Assembly: GCF_000423665.1 (NCBI RefSeq)
Contig: NZ_AUIK01000009.1
Location: 124,001 to 188,000 of the forward strand
DNA from: Solirubrobacter soli DSM 22325
GTDB lineage: Bacteria > Actinomycetota > Thermoleophilia > Solirubrobacterales > Solirubrobacteraceae
DNA length: 64,000 bases
Reading direction: 5' to 3'
This document shows positions 8,112 to 15,463 of the stretch, piece by piece (within the stretch, counting starts at the first letter, position 1; every line of letters begins with the position of its first letter). Both the position numbers and the translations under genes were made by a program. Under the pieces are notes generated by a model. It saw nothing but the letters and a program-made list of their open reading frames with translations. It had not been told where the DNA came from and searched no databases.

Positions 8112-8992
8112 ACCACCCACTCGGGCCGCTCCTCGACGTCCGTGTCCCAGAACCTGACGACGGTGTACCCGGCGGCCCGCAGCTGCTTGTCGCGCGCGGC
8201 ATCGCGGCGCCTCGCGCGAGGCCGCCTGTGCCCGGGACCGTCGACCTCGGCGACGAACCTCCGCTCGGGCCAGAACGCGTCGACCTCGTGCCCGAGCACC
8301 TTCACGTTGGCGATCGGGTTCGGCAGACGCCCGCGGATGATGGCGTGGAACACGTCCTCCTTCTCGCTCTTCGTTCCCGCGCTCCCCTTGCGGTGCATGT
8401 CGAGCGCCTCCTCGAGCGTCGGGAATCCCCGCCTCCCGACGAGCCGCGCGGCGGTGGCCTCGACCGCGTCGAGATCGAGCCACCCTCTGTGCGCCGCCTC
8501 GTACATGACGTTCGCGAGCTGCAGCGCGGTCAGGATCTCGGCGAGGTCCACGATCGTGCGGGACACCGTGGTGACGGGGATGCCGTTGCGAACCGTGACG
8601 TCGCGCGGGTCCAACTGGTTGCAGCGATGCACGACGACGCCCTTCACCCGGACCTGACGCGGTGCGACGACGCTGATCGCGCCCTTCGCCCGACGCAACC
8701 CCCAGCACTCGGTCGCTGCCAGGCAATCGAGTGCCGCGCCGTCTCCGGCGGCGAAGACGGCCGCCAGCCAGCGTCCCTCACGTGATATCGCGGCGTGGCC
8801 GACGGCGTCGACCCCATGATGCACGCGGTGAAGAAGCCCGCGGGCCCGCCGCCGGCTCGCGGCGGCTGCGCTGATTCCGGCCGCCCGGAGATCCCGAGTC
8901 CGCACGACACCGTGCTGCCGAGCGGCGATCCCGGCGATCCGCGCGTCGGGTGCGTGCGATTGTTTGCCCCTCGCGAGATCTCGTGCACGCAC
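8081..8992 (-). CDS. DUF559/AbiEi-like endonuclease-fold protein
   Basis: This 303-residue protein has an N-terminal winged-helix segment like AbiEi antitoxin domains (RIAGIAARQHGVVRTRDLRAAGI, about 18-40). A C-terminal PD-(D/E)xK-like DUF559 region follows (about 215-295), with EVDAFWPERRFVAEVDG and the VVRFWDTDVEERPEWVV tail. Such proteins are common, often multi-copy, in actinobacterial genomes and their function is unknown. No toxin partner is adjacent. GTG 8992 is the start used. Confidence 0.7.
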   Translation of the reverse strand: MRARDLARGKQSHAPDARIAGIAARQHGVVRTRDLRAAGISAAAASRRRARGLLHRVHHGVDAVGHAAISREGRWLAAVFAAGDGAALDCLAATECWGLRRAKGAISVVAPRQVRVKGVVVHRCNQLDPRDVTVRNGIPVTTVSRTIVDLAEILTALQLANVMYEAAHRGWLDLDAVEATAARLVGRRGFPTLEEALDMHRKGSAGTKSEKEDVFHAIIRGRLPNPIANVKVLGHEVDAFWPERRFVAEVDGPGHRRPRARRRDAARDKQLRAAGYTVVRFWDTDVEERPEWVVQELMNGMPT

Positions 8993-9113
8993 CCGTCAAG
9001 CCTGCGGCCCCGCGGTGAACGGAACAAGACCGATTCGTGCCGAAACTGTTCCAGCTCTGTGCCAAATCAGCGGACAAGACACGAGTCTCTGACGCCTGAG
9101 CCTTGCCACCTGC

Positions 9114-10391
9114 TCAAGTCGAGTGTGTCCGGCGCGCGGTGACCGCCCGCCACGCTGCCGGCACCTGCGCGGCCGTCATGACCAGCAAGACGATGATCGG
9201 CCACGTCCACCCGCCGGTGCCGTCGCGCACCGCACCCACGATCGCCGGGCCGGTCGACGCGACCAGATAGCCGACGCCCATCGACATCGCGGTCATGCCC
9301 GCGACCTGGCCGGGGTCGTGGCCGCGCAGGACCGGGAGGATCAGTCCGAGTCCCAAGGCCCCGCCCTGCCCGATCCCCAGCACGACCATCCACAGCAGCG
9401 CGGCGTCCGGGAGCACGAGCACGCCGAACAGACCCAGGAAGGCGGTTCCGACGATCACCGCGAGCAGATGGACCTGGGTCGGGCGCCGGGCCGCCAGCAC
9501 GGGGATCGCGAAGGCGGGCGCGATCTGCACCAGCTGCGTCACGCCCGACAGGAAGCCCGCGTAACCCTCGCTCGTGCCGTGGCTCTCGAGGATCTCCGGC
9601 AGCCACGTGATCGTCGAGAAGAACGCCATCGACTGCAGGCCCATGAAGAGCGCGATCGACCACGCGATCGGGTTCCTCCAGAGCGGATGGCCGACCGGGG
9701 CCGGGACCGGATCGTGGGCGCGCGCGGCCAGCGGCACCCACACCGCGGCGGCGACGAACGCGGGGAGCGCCCAGATCGCCAGCGCCGCCTCCCACCCACC
9801 GAACCACTCCTCGAAGGGGATCGCGAGGAACGTGGCGACGGTCGCGCCGGTCACCAAGGACATCGAGTACGCGCCCGTGAGGACGCCCGCCCGTTCCGGC
9901 GCCCGGGCGCGCACCAACGCCGGCACGACGACCTGCGATAGAGCGATCGCCGCGCCCGCGAGCAGCGTCCCGAGATACAAGGGCGCGACGCCGCCGAGCC
10001 CGCGCATCGCGGTCCCGAGGGCGGTCACGAGCGCCGCCGCCACGAGCAGGCGCTCGACCGGATAGCGGCGCGCGATCCGCGGCCCGAGTTGCGCCAAGGC
10101 GCCCAGGCACAGAAGCGGTCCCGTCGTCAACAGGCCCGCCGCCGCGGCGGACAATCCGAGGTCGGCTCGGACGTCGGACAGCAGCGGCGGCAGGCTCCCG
10201 AACAGCGGCCTCAGGTTGAGGCCGGTCAGGACGACGGCGACGGCTAGCTCAGCCGAAGAAGACTTCGGCGGTCTCGTAAAGCTCAGCGTCCACCAGCTTG
10301 GGCTCGGTAACGGCTTCGGCCAGTGGCACGCGCTCGATCCGGGTTCCGCGCAACGCGACCATCTTGCCGTAGTCGCCCTCGCTGATCGCAT
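9114..10391 (-). CDS. MFS transporter, CynX/NimT-like
   Basis: This hydrophobic protein with about 12 membrane segments resembles the CynX/NimT branch of the major facilitator superfamily (LTGLNLRPLFGSLPPLLSDVRADLGLS; GAYSMSLVTGATVATFLAIPF). The substrate is unknown. The start is a problem: the only in-frame ATG (10391) lies 143 bases inside the phosphofructokinase gene, and no ATG, GTG or TTG occurs between it and the first membrane segment near 10255. CTG 10286 is a possible non-standard start, which would give about 390 residues. It is the last gene of an mmpL-pfk-MFS run. Confidence 0.75.
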   Translation of the reverse strand: MRSARATTARWSRCAEPGSSACHWPKPLPSPSWWTLSFTRPPKSSSAELAVAVVLTGLNLRPLFGSLPPLLSDVRADLGLSAAAAGLLTTGPLLCLGALAQLGPRIARRYPVERLLVAAALVTALGTAMRGLGGVAPLYLGTLLAGAAIALSQVVVPALVRARAPERAGVLTGAYSMSLVTGATVATFLAIPFEEWFGGWEAALAIWALPAFVAAAVWVPLAARAHDPVPAPVGHPLWRNPIAWSIALFMGLQSMAFFSTITWLPEILESHGTSEGYAGFLSGVTQLVQIAPAFAIPVLAARRPTQVHLLAVIVGTAFLGLFGVLVLPDAALLWMVVLGIGQGGALGLGLILPVLRGHDPGQVAGMTAMSMGVGYLVASTGPAIVGAVRDGTGGWTWPIIVLLVMTAAQVPAAWRAVTARRTHST

Positions 10392-11277
10392 CGACGGCGC
10401 TCACGCCGAAGCGGCTGCCGAGCACACGGTCGAACGCGAGCGGCGTGCCGCCGCGCTGGATGTGGCCGAGGATCGTCGTGCGCGACTCGTAGCCCGTCTT
10501 CTCCTCGATCTCCTTCTCGAGGATGATCCCGATGCCGCCGAGGCGGACGTGACCGAAGGAGTCCGTCGTCTGGTGCTGGGTGAGCAGGCCGCCGTCCTTG
10601 GGCGTCGCGCCCTCGGCCACGACCACGATCGAGAACCGCGCGCCGTTCTGGTGACGGCGGACCAAGTGGCTGCAGACCTCGTCGATGTCGAACGGCCGCT
10701 CGGGGATCAGGATCACGTCGGCGCCGCCGGCCATGCCGGAGTACACGGCGAGCCAGCCGGCGTGCCGGCCCATGACCTCGCACACCAGGACGCGGTTGTG
10801 GGACTCCGCGGTGGTGTGGAGGCGGTCGATCGCGTCCGTCGCGATCTGCACCGCGGTCTGGAAGCCGAACGTGAAGTCCGTGGCGTTGAGGTCGTTGTCG
10901 ATCGTCTTCGGCACGCCGACGACCGGGATGCCGTCCTCGTGCAACTTGCCGGCGACGCCGAGCGTGTCCTCGCCGCCGATCGGGATCAGGGCGTCCAGGC
11001 CCTGCTCCTTCATCGCCGCCTTGACCTTGTTCAGGCCGTCCTCAACCTTGTACACGTTGGTGCGGGACGACCCGAGGATCGTCCCGCCGCGGTGCAGGAT
11101 GCCGCGCGTGGATTCGCGCGTGAGCGGCATCGTGTCCTGGTTGAGTACGCCGGCCCAGCCGTACTTGAACCCTACGAACTCATGTCCGTGGGTGTCGACC
11201 CCCTTGCGCACGATGGCCCGGATAACCGCATTGAGCCCGGGGCAATCTCCGCCACCGGTGAGCACGCCAATTCGCAT
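10249..11277 (-). CDS. pfkA: 6-phosphofructokinase, probably PPi-dependent
   Basis: This 342-residue group III phosphofructokinase phosphorylates fructose 6-phosphate. The N-terminus MRIGVLTGGGDCPGLNAVIR and the catalytic PKTIDNDL near residue 122 are typical. The residue that separates ATP from PPi enzymes is Asp in GGEDTL (near 100-105), with Lys in PKTID; this Asp/Lys pair marks PPi-dependent actinobacterial enzymes, while ATP enzymes have Gly in GGEGTL. Cofactor use is therefore predicted as PPi. It starts 12 bases after the mmpL gene. Confidence 0.92.
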   Translation of the reverse strand: MRIGVLTGGGDCPGLNAVIRAIVRKGVDTHGHEFVGFKYGWAGVLNQDTMPLTRESTRGILHRGGTILGSSRTNVYKVEDGLNKVKAAMKEQGLDALIPIGGEDTLGVAGKLHEDGIPVVGVPKTIDNDLNATDFTFGFQTAVQIATDAIDRLHTTAESHNRVLVCEVMGRHAGWLAVYSGMAGGADVILIPERPFDIDEVCSHLVRRHQNGARFSIVVVAEGATPKDGGLLTQHQTTDSFGHVRLGGIGIILEKEIEEKTGYESRTTILGHIQRGGTPLAFDRVLGSRFGVSAVDAISEGDYGKMVALRGTRIERVPLAEAVTEPKLVDAELYETAEVFFG

Positions 11278-11289
11278 AGGCGTCTGATG

Positions 11290-13476
11290 CTAGGCATGGA
11301 TCGGCTCCGGTGCCTTGTCGTGTTCCCACTTCGGCAACCAGTGCAGCTGCCGCGGGAGGTACCAATTGCGCTCCCCGAGCAGCTTCATCGTGGCGGGGAG
11401 CAGCACCGCGCGGACCAGCGTCGCGTCCAGCAGGATGGCCACGGCGAGGCCGACGCCCATCTGCTTGAACTCGATCATGCTCAGCGAGGCGAAGATCGCG
11501 AAGACCGCGACCATCACGACCGCGGCGCTCGTGACGACGCCCGCCGTGGCCTTGATGCCGTGCGAGACGGCCTTGTCGGTGCTCATCCCGCCGTCGACCG
11601 CCTCGCGGATGCGGCTGATGATGAACACGTGGTAGTCCATGCTCAGGCCGAACAGGATCACGAACAGGAAGAGCGGGAGCCAGGACGTGATGCCGCCGAC
11701 GCTGCGGAAGTTCAGCAGCGACTCGAAGTGCCCGTCCTGGAAGACGTAGGTGAGGATGCCGTAGGCCGCGCCCACGCTGAGGAGGTTCAGCACGATCGCC
11801 TTCAGCGGCACGACGATGCTGCGGAAGGTGACCAGGAGCAGGATGAACGCGAGGCCGAGCACGAACGCGAAGACGATCGGCAGACGGCTGTTCATCTTGT
11901 CGTTGAAGTCCTTCGAGCCGGCGGTCATGCCGGTCACGTTGGTCTCCGTGCCCTTCACCTTGCCGATCGTGGCGGGGATGGTCGTGTCGCGGAGCTTCAC
12001 GAGCGCCGCATCGGAGGTCTCGTCGGTGCCGTTGCCCGGCAGCGGGATGCTGACGATCGCGACCTGCTTGTTCGGAGCGACGAGGACGGACGTGGGCCCG
12101 GTGGCCGTGGCCTTGAGCTCCTCGATGCCCTTCTGGACGTCCGGCTTGGTGACGTCCTTGGCCTGGACGACCGCCAGCGCGGGCAGCGGACCGCCCGGGA
12201 ACGCGGACTGGATGCGCTCGTAGGTCTGCATGATCGGCAGGTCGTGCGGCAGGCCGGCGGTGCCGGGGTTGACCGTCTTCATGTTCAGCGCGGGGAGCGC
12301 GAGGACGACGAGGATGCCGCCCGCGGCGATGACGCTGACGACCGGGCGCGCGAGCGCCTTGTCGATGACGAAGCCCCAGACCCGCGACTCGCCGTGGTTG
12401 CGGTGGCGCAGCCGGCCGAAGTAGGGCACGCGGCCCTTCTCGACCTTGTCCCCGAGCTTCGAGAGCACTGCGGGCAGGACCGTCACGCTGCCGAGCATCG
12501 CCACGGCGACGACCAGCATCGTGCCGACGGCGAAGGAGGTGAAGACCGCGTTGCCGGCCAGGAACATGCCGCCCATGGCGATCATCACGGTCAGGCCGGA
12601 GATCAGGACCGCCTTGCCTGAGGTGGCGGCGGCGAACTCCAGCGCGGCCTCGCTCGATCTACCCGCATCCCGCTCCTCCATCTTGCGGCGGAGGTAGAAC
12701 ATCGAGTAGTCCACGCCCACGGCAAGACCGATCAGGAGGATCACGCTGTTCGCGGAGTCCTCCATCGGGACGATCTGGGAGATCGGGCCGACGAGGCCGA
12801 GCGTGCCGATGACCGCCGTGATCGCCAGCAGCAGCGGGACGCCCGCCGCGACGAGCGCGCCGAACGCGACGATCAGGATGATCAGCGTGATCGGGAGGCT
12901 GAGGAACTCGGCCCGCTTGAAGTCGTCGTCGAGGGAGGCGCCGAGTGCCTTGTCCGCGGAGGCGTCGCCGAACTGCTCGATCCGCAGGTCAGGATGTGCT
13001 CGCTGTGCCGCCGCGGTGGCGTTCAACGATGGAACGACCTTGGCGTCGAGATCCTCGTCCCCCGGGATGGAGAAGGTGACGAGCGCGGAGCGGCCGTCCT
13101 TGGAGACCTGGCCTTCGTTGCCCTTGGCGAGCGGCGACTGGACGTCGATCACGTCCTTTGCGCCCTTGAGCTCCTTGACGACGCCGGAGACCGCGGTCTG
13201 GAACTTCGGGTCTGAGACCTTCAGCTTGCCGTCGCGGCTTTGAACGAGGACCTGCTCGTCCGCCTTGTCCGGGAAGTCGGCGGCGGTGATCGCCTTGTCG
13301 GCGACGCGTGACGACCCGTTGCCGGAGTCATCGTCGGACAGGGTGTTGGTGCCGATCGCGCCACCCAGGACGAACGCGATGACGACGAAGGCCAACCAGC
13401 CTCCGATGGCGATCTTGCGGTGCTTGGCGCTCCAGTACCCGGCGCGCGCGGCGAGGTTTCTCTTCGGCACTGACAT
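11290..13476 (-). CDS. MmpL-family RND transporter
   Basis: This 728-residue membrane protein has the MmpL layout of two halves. Each half has one membrane helix, an extracellular porter loop (about 45-185 and 395-545) and five more helices. The RND-type motifs GLAVGVDYSMFYLRRKMEE (near 255) and LFGLSMDYHVFIISRIREA (near 615) carry the proton-relay Asp-Tyr pairs. Members move lipids or drugs across the membrane; the substrate here is unknown. A 24-base palindrome lies 67 bases upstream. Confidence 0.92.
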   Translation of the reverse strand: MSVPKRNLAARAGYWSAKHRKIAIGGWLAFVVIAFVLGGAIGTNTLSDDDSGNGSSRVADKAITAADFPDKADEQVLVQSRDGKLKVSDPKFQTAVSGVVKELKGAKDVIDVQSPLAKGNEGQVSKDGRSALVTFSIPGDEDLDAKVVPSLNATAAAQRAHPDLRIEQFGDASADKALGASLDDDFKRAEFLSLPITLIILIVAFGALVAAGVPLLLAITAVIGTLGLVGPISQIVPMEDSANSVILLIGLAVGVDYSMFYLRRKMEERDAGRSSEAALEFAAATSGKAVLISGLTVMIAMGGMFLAGNAVFTSFAVGTMLVVAVAMLGSVTVLPAVLSKLGDKVEKGRVPYFGRLRHRNHGESRVWGFVIDKALARPVVSVIAAGGILVVLALPALNMKTVNPGTAGLPHDLPIMQTYERIQSAFPGGPLPALAVVQAKDVTKPDVQKGIEELKATATGPTSVLVAPNKQVAIVSIPLPGNGTDETSDAALVKLRDTTIPATIGKVKGTETNVTGMTAGSKDFNDKMNSRLPIVFAFVLGLAFILLLVTFRSIVVPLKAIVLNLLSVGAAYGILTYVFQDGHFESLLNFRSVGGITSWLPLFLFVILFGLSMDYHVFIISRIREAVDGGMSTDKAVSHGIKATAGVVTSAAVVMVAVFAIFASLSMIEFKQMGVGLAVAILLDATLVRAVLLPATMKLLGERNWYLPRQLHWLPKWEHDKAPEPIHA

Positions 13477-13542
13477 GCTGCCGAAGGCTGCCGTCGCGGC
13501 GGGCCCCTGTCATTGGCGTCGCCCGCCCGCTGCGGCTGAGGC

Positions 13543-13566
13543 GCCCCACCGAATATTCGGTGGGGC
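13543..13566. promoter_or_regulatory. 24-base perfect palindrome upstream of mmpL
   Basis: The arms GCCCCACCGAAT and ATTCGGTGGGGC abut with no spacer. It sits 67 bases before the mmpL start and 19 bases past the stop of the 21-residue ORF. The symmetry suits a dimeric (for example TetR-type) repressor operator; a hairpin terminator is less likely because there is no loop or T run. No adjacent regulator gene is present. Confidence 0.5.
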
Positions 13567-13584
13567 TACCCATAGATTCCCTGC

Positions 13585-13650
13585 TCAGAGAATGAAAATG
13601 AGCAGCAGGATGATGATGATGACCAGCAGAGTCCCTACACCGATGTACAT
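13585..13650 (-). CDS. 21-residue hydrophobic peptide
   Basis: ATG 13650 to TGA 13585 encodes MYIGVGTLLV followed by an unbroken run of Ile, Leu and Phe, which is one short membrane helix with almost no polar residues. GGAG lies close before the start (GGAGCCATG). It is between the RTX gene and mmpL, on their strand. Function is unknown. Small single-helix peptides of this kind are common in actinobacteria, but this could be a chance ORF. Confidence 0.4.
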   Translation of the reverse strand: MYIGVGTLLVIIIILLLIFIL

Positions 13651-13694
13651 GGCTCCAGGCCTACCCTGCTGCCTGCGCGACTACTCCCGGCTCG

Positions 13695-14429
13695 TCAAGT
13701 CCCGCTGACATTGCTCGGCGCGTTCGGGGTCGAGTCCTCCGTCTCGGCCTCGCCCTTCTTCGCCCGCTTCTGCCGGTTGACGACCTCGCAACTGCCGTTC
13801 GGGTTCTGCGCCGTCGCGTCGGCGATCACGTCCTTGAAATCGAGCAGCGCGGTGTCCACGCCCGGCCCGCAGTCGATCACGTCCGCCTCGCCGTCGCGCG
13901 TCTTGAACGTGTCGTTGCCCTCGCCGCCGTGCAGCACGTCGCCCTGGATGTCGTTGCGGCCGTGCACGTCCCCGCGCGCGAGCGCCCACAGCGTGTCGTC
14001 GCCCGCCTCGCCCCAGCTCTCGTCGCGGCCGCGGCCCGCGTAGATCGTGTCGTTGCCCGGCCCGCCGTACTGCTTGTCGTCGCCGTGCCCGCCGCCCATC
14101 AGGTCGTTGCCGTCCTCGCCGTAGTCGGTGTCGTTGCCGTCACCGCCCCAGATCCGGTCGTCGCCGATCCCGCCGTGCAGCTGATCGAACCCGCGCGCAC
14201 CCCAGATCCGGTCGTTGCCCTCGTTGCCATTGACGACGTCCGCCCCGCGCCCGGCCCCGATCCGGTCGTCGCCGGCGAGCCCGTTGATCGTGTCGGCCTG
14301 CCTCGACCCGCGAATGCTGTCGTTCCCCGGCGTGCCGTCGATCTGCTTCGCCTGCGCCGTCCCTGTCAGGCCGATGGCGATCGCTGCCGCGAGCGGCAAA
14401 ATGCGGCACTTTCCGACTACATTGGACAT
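13695..14429 (-). CDS. Secreted RTX/haemolysin-type calcium-binding repeat protein
   Basis: This 244-residue protein has a signal peptide (about 1-27, ILPLAAAIAIGLTGTAQA). Tandem nonapeptide repeats of the GGxGNDxIxG type follow from about residue 32 to 170 (for example GNDSIRG, GDDRIWGG, GEGNDTFKT). These repeats form a Ca2+-binding beta roll. No enzymatic domain is present, so it is a repeat-only protein. A final DVIDCGPGVDTALLD block is typical of actinobacterial members. GGAGG lies before ATG 14429. Confidence 0.88.
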   Translation of the reverse strand: MSNVVGKCRILPLAAAIAIGLTGTAQAKQIDGTPGNDSIRGSRQADTINGLAGDDRIGAGRGADVVNGNEGNDRIWGARGFDQLHGGIGDDRIWGGDGNDTDYGEDGNDLMGGGHGDDKQYGGPGNDTIYAGRGRDESWGEAGDDTLWALARGDVHGRNDIQGDVLHGGEGNDTFKTRDGEADVIDCGPGVDTALLDFKDVIADATAQNPNGSCEVVNRQKRAKKGEAETEDSTPNAPSNVSGT

Positions 14430-14537
14430 TGCCCTACCTCCGGGCTCAAATCGGTTGACGCCACCGTGAAACCGGCGCGAACCGCCAAGTTGCGGTACGC
14501 GCCGGAACCCCGCGGCTCGGGCCCGGCGGTAGGGCGC

Positions 14538-14543
14538 TACTAT
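14538..14543 (+). promoter_or_regulatory. -10 hexamer of the tRNA-Asp promoter
   Basis: TACTAT lies 13 bases before the mature tRNA end, the right distance for a short 5' leader. No convincing -35 hexamer was found. Confidence 0.45.
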
Positions 14544-14556
14544 TTCCCGGCGCCCG

Positions 14557-14630
<74 letters not shown>

Positions 14631-14640
14631 TAGGACCCAG

Positions 14641-14666
14641 AAGCTCCGCTTGATGCGGGGCTTTTG
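14641..14666 (+). terminator. Intrinsic terminator after tRNA-Asp
   Basis: The nine-base stem AAGCTCCGC / GCGGGGCTT (one T-G pair) has a five-base TTGAT loop and runs into TTTTG. It lies 10 bases after the tRNA. Confidence 0.75.
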
Positions 14667-14679
14667 TCGTTCTAGGCGG

Positions 14680-14964
14680 TCACCGGGTCGTCGCGCTTTC
14701 GAGCCACGCAGTGAGCGCTGCAACCGTCTCGCGCACGACCGCGGGGTCGGCGGTGTAGAGCCGGAAGCGGCCGCGGGCCTCGAGCACGAGCAGGCCCGTC
14801 TTGCGCAGGACCTTGAGGTGCTCGGACACGCTGGCCGGAGCGAGGCCGGTGAGCTCGACGAGCGTGCCGGCGGGCTGCGCCTCGAAGCTGCACGCGGCGA
14901 CCAGTTGACGGCGGACCGGGTGGGCGAGCGCGCGGAGGCGCTCGTCGAGCACCCGCTCGTCCAC
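14680..14964 (-). CDS. ArsR-family winged-helix regulator
   Basis: This 94-residue protein is almost wholly an ArsR winged helix (LRALAHPVRRQLVAAC…LTGLAPASVSEHLKVLRKTGLLVLEARGRFRLYTAD). No cysteine metal site of the classical ELCVCDL kind is seen. It follows the VOC gene by four bases, and the operator-like repeat at 15326-15345 lies before that gene, so it probably represses its own operon. GTG 14964 is the start. Confidence 0.88.
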   Translation of the reverse strand: MDERVLDERLRALAHPVRRQLVAACSFEAQPAGTLVELTGLAPASVSEHLKVLRKTGLLVLEARGRFRLYTADPAVVRETVAALTAWLESATTR

Positions 14965-14968
14965 GCGT

Positions 14969-15313
14969 TCAGCCGCCGATCAGCGAGAGCAGGTTCCCGG
15001 CGGGATCGGTGACCTGGGCCTTGACGACCCAGCCGTTGTCGGTCGGTGGCATCACGACCTGGCCGCCGTTGGCTTGCGCGGCGGCGACGGCGGCGTCGAG
15101 ATCGGAGACCACGATCCCCACGACGATGCCGGCCTGCTCGGCCTCCACGACGGCTCCGTTCGGGGAGCCGTCTGGCGTCTGCACGAGCGCGTAGCCGGGA
15201 CCTTGGGGGTCGACCTTCCAGCCGAACACCTGCGAGTAGAACGCGTGCAGGGCCTCTTCTTCGGGCCCGAGCACGTCGAAGTGCGCGATGCCGCTGGGCG
15301 TGTGGGAGCTCAT
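14969..15313 (-). CDS. VOC-family (glyoxalase/bleomycin resistance-like) protein
   Basis: This 114-residue protein consists of two beta-alpha-beta-beta-beta units of the vicinal oxygen chelate fold (FDVLGPEEEALHAFYSQVFGWKV; IVVSDLDAAVAAAQANGGQVVMPPT; VTDPAGNLLSLIGG). This subgroup is usually of unknown substrate and often sits next to ArsR-type regulators, as here. The predicted -10 box is so close to ATG 15313 that the mRNA may be leaderless. Confidence 0.85.
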   Translation of the reverse strand: MSSHTPSGIAHFDVLGPEEEALHAFYSQVFGWKVDPQGPGYALVQTPDGSPNGAVVEAEQAGIVVGIVVSDLDAAVAAAQANGGQVVMPPTDNGWVVKAQVTDPAGNLLSLIGG

Positions 15314-15321
15314 ACAACGAA

Positions 15322-15349
15322 CGATATTTCGGGAATGTCCGAAATGTCA
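15322..15349 (-). promoter_or_regulatory. Promoter with embedded ArsR-type operator
   Basis: On the minus strand TTGACA (15349-15344) is followed after about 17-18 bases by TATCGT, close to the VOC start. The inverted repeat ATTTCGG-N6-CCGAAAT (15326-15345) fills the spacer, so a bound dimer would exclude RNA polymerase. Confidence 0.6.
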
Positions 15350-15400
15350 ACCGCGGACATTTTGCGGCTGGTCCGCCGATTCATCGGGTCTTTTCTGAGG

Positions 15401-15429
15401 TTGACGTGAGAGTGTCATGAGCGTAGTTT
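15401..15429 (+). promoter_or_regulatory. Promoter of the ThuA-sugar dehydrogenase gene
   Basis: TTGACG (15401-15406), a 17-base spacer and TAGTTT (15424-15429) would start transcription near 15436, leaving a leader of about 28 bases that contains GGAGGAGAGG. Confidence 0.5.
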
Positions 15430-15463
15430 GGCGGCTCGCACAACAAACGTGGCGGAGGAGAGG

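Noticed and set aside
10216..12621. 801-residue open frame on the plus strand
   Set aside because: It is antisense to the phosphofructokinase and mmpL genes, whose protein motifs are unambiguous; high GC keeps the opposite frame open.
13830..14420. Possible CRISPR or tandem DNA repeat
   Set aside because: The repetition is degenerate and in frame, and it encodes RTX nonapeptides; there are no uniform repeats and spacers.
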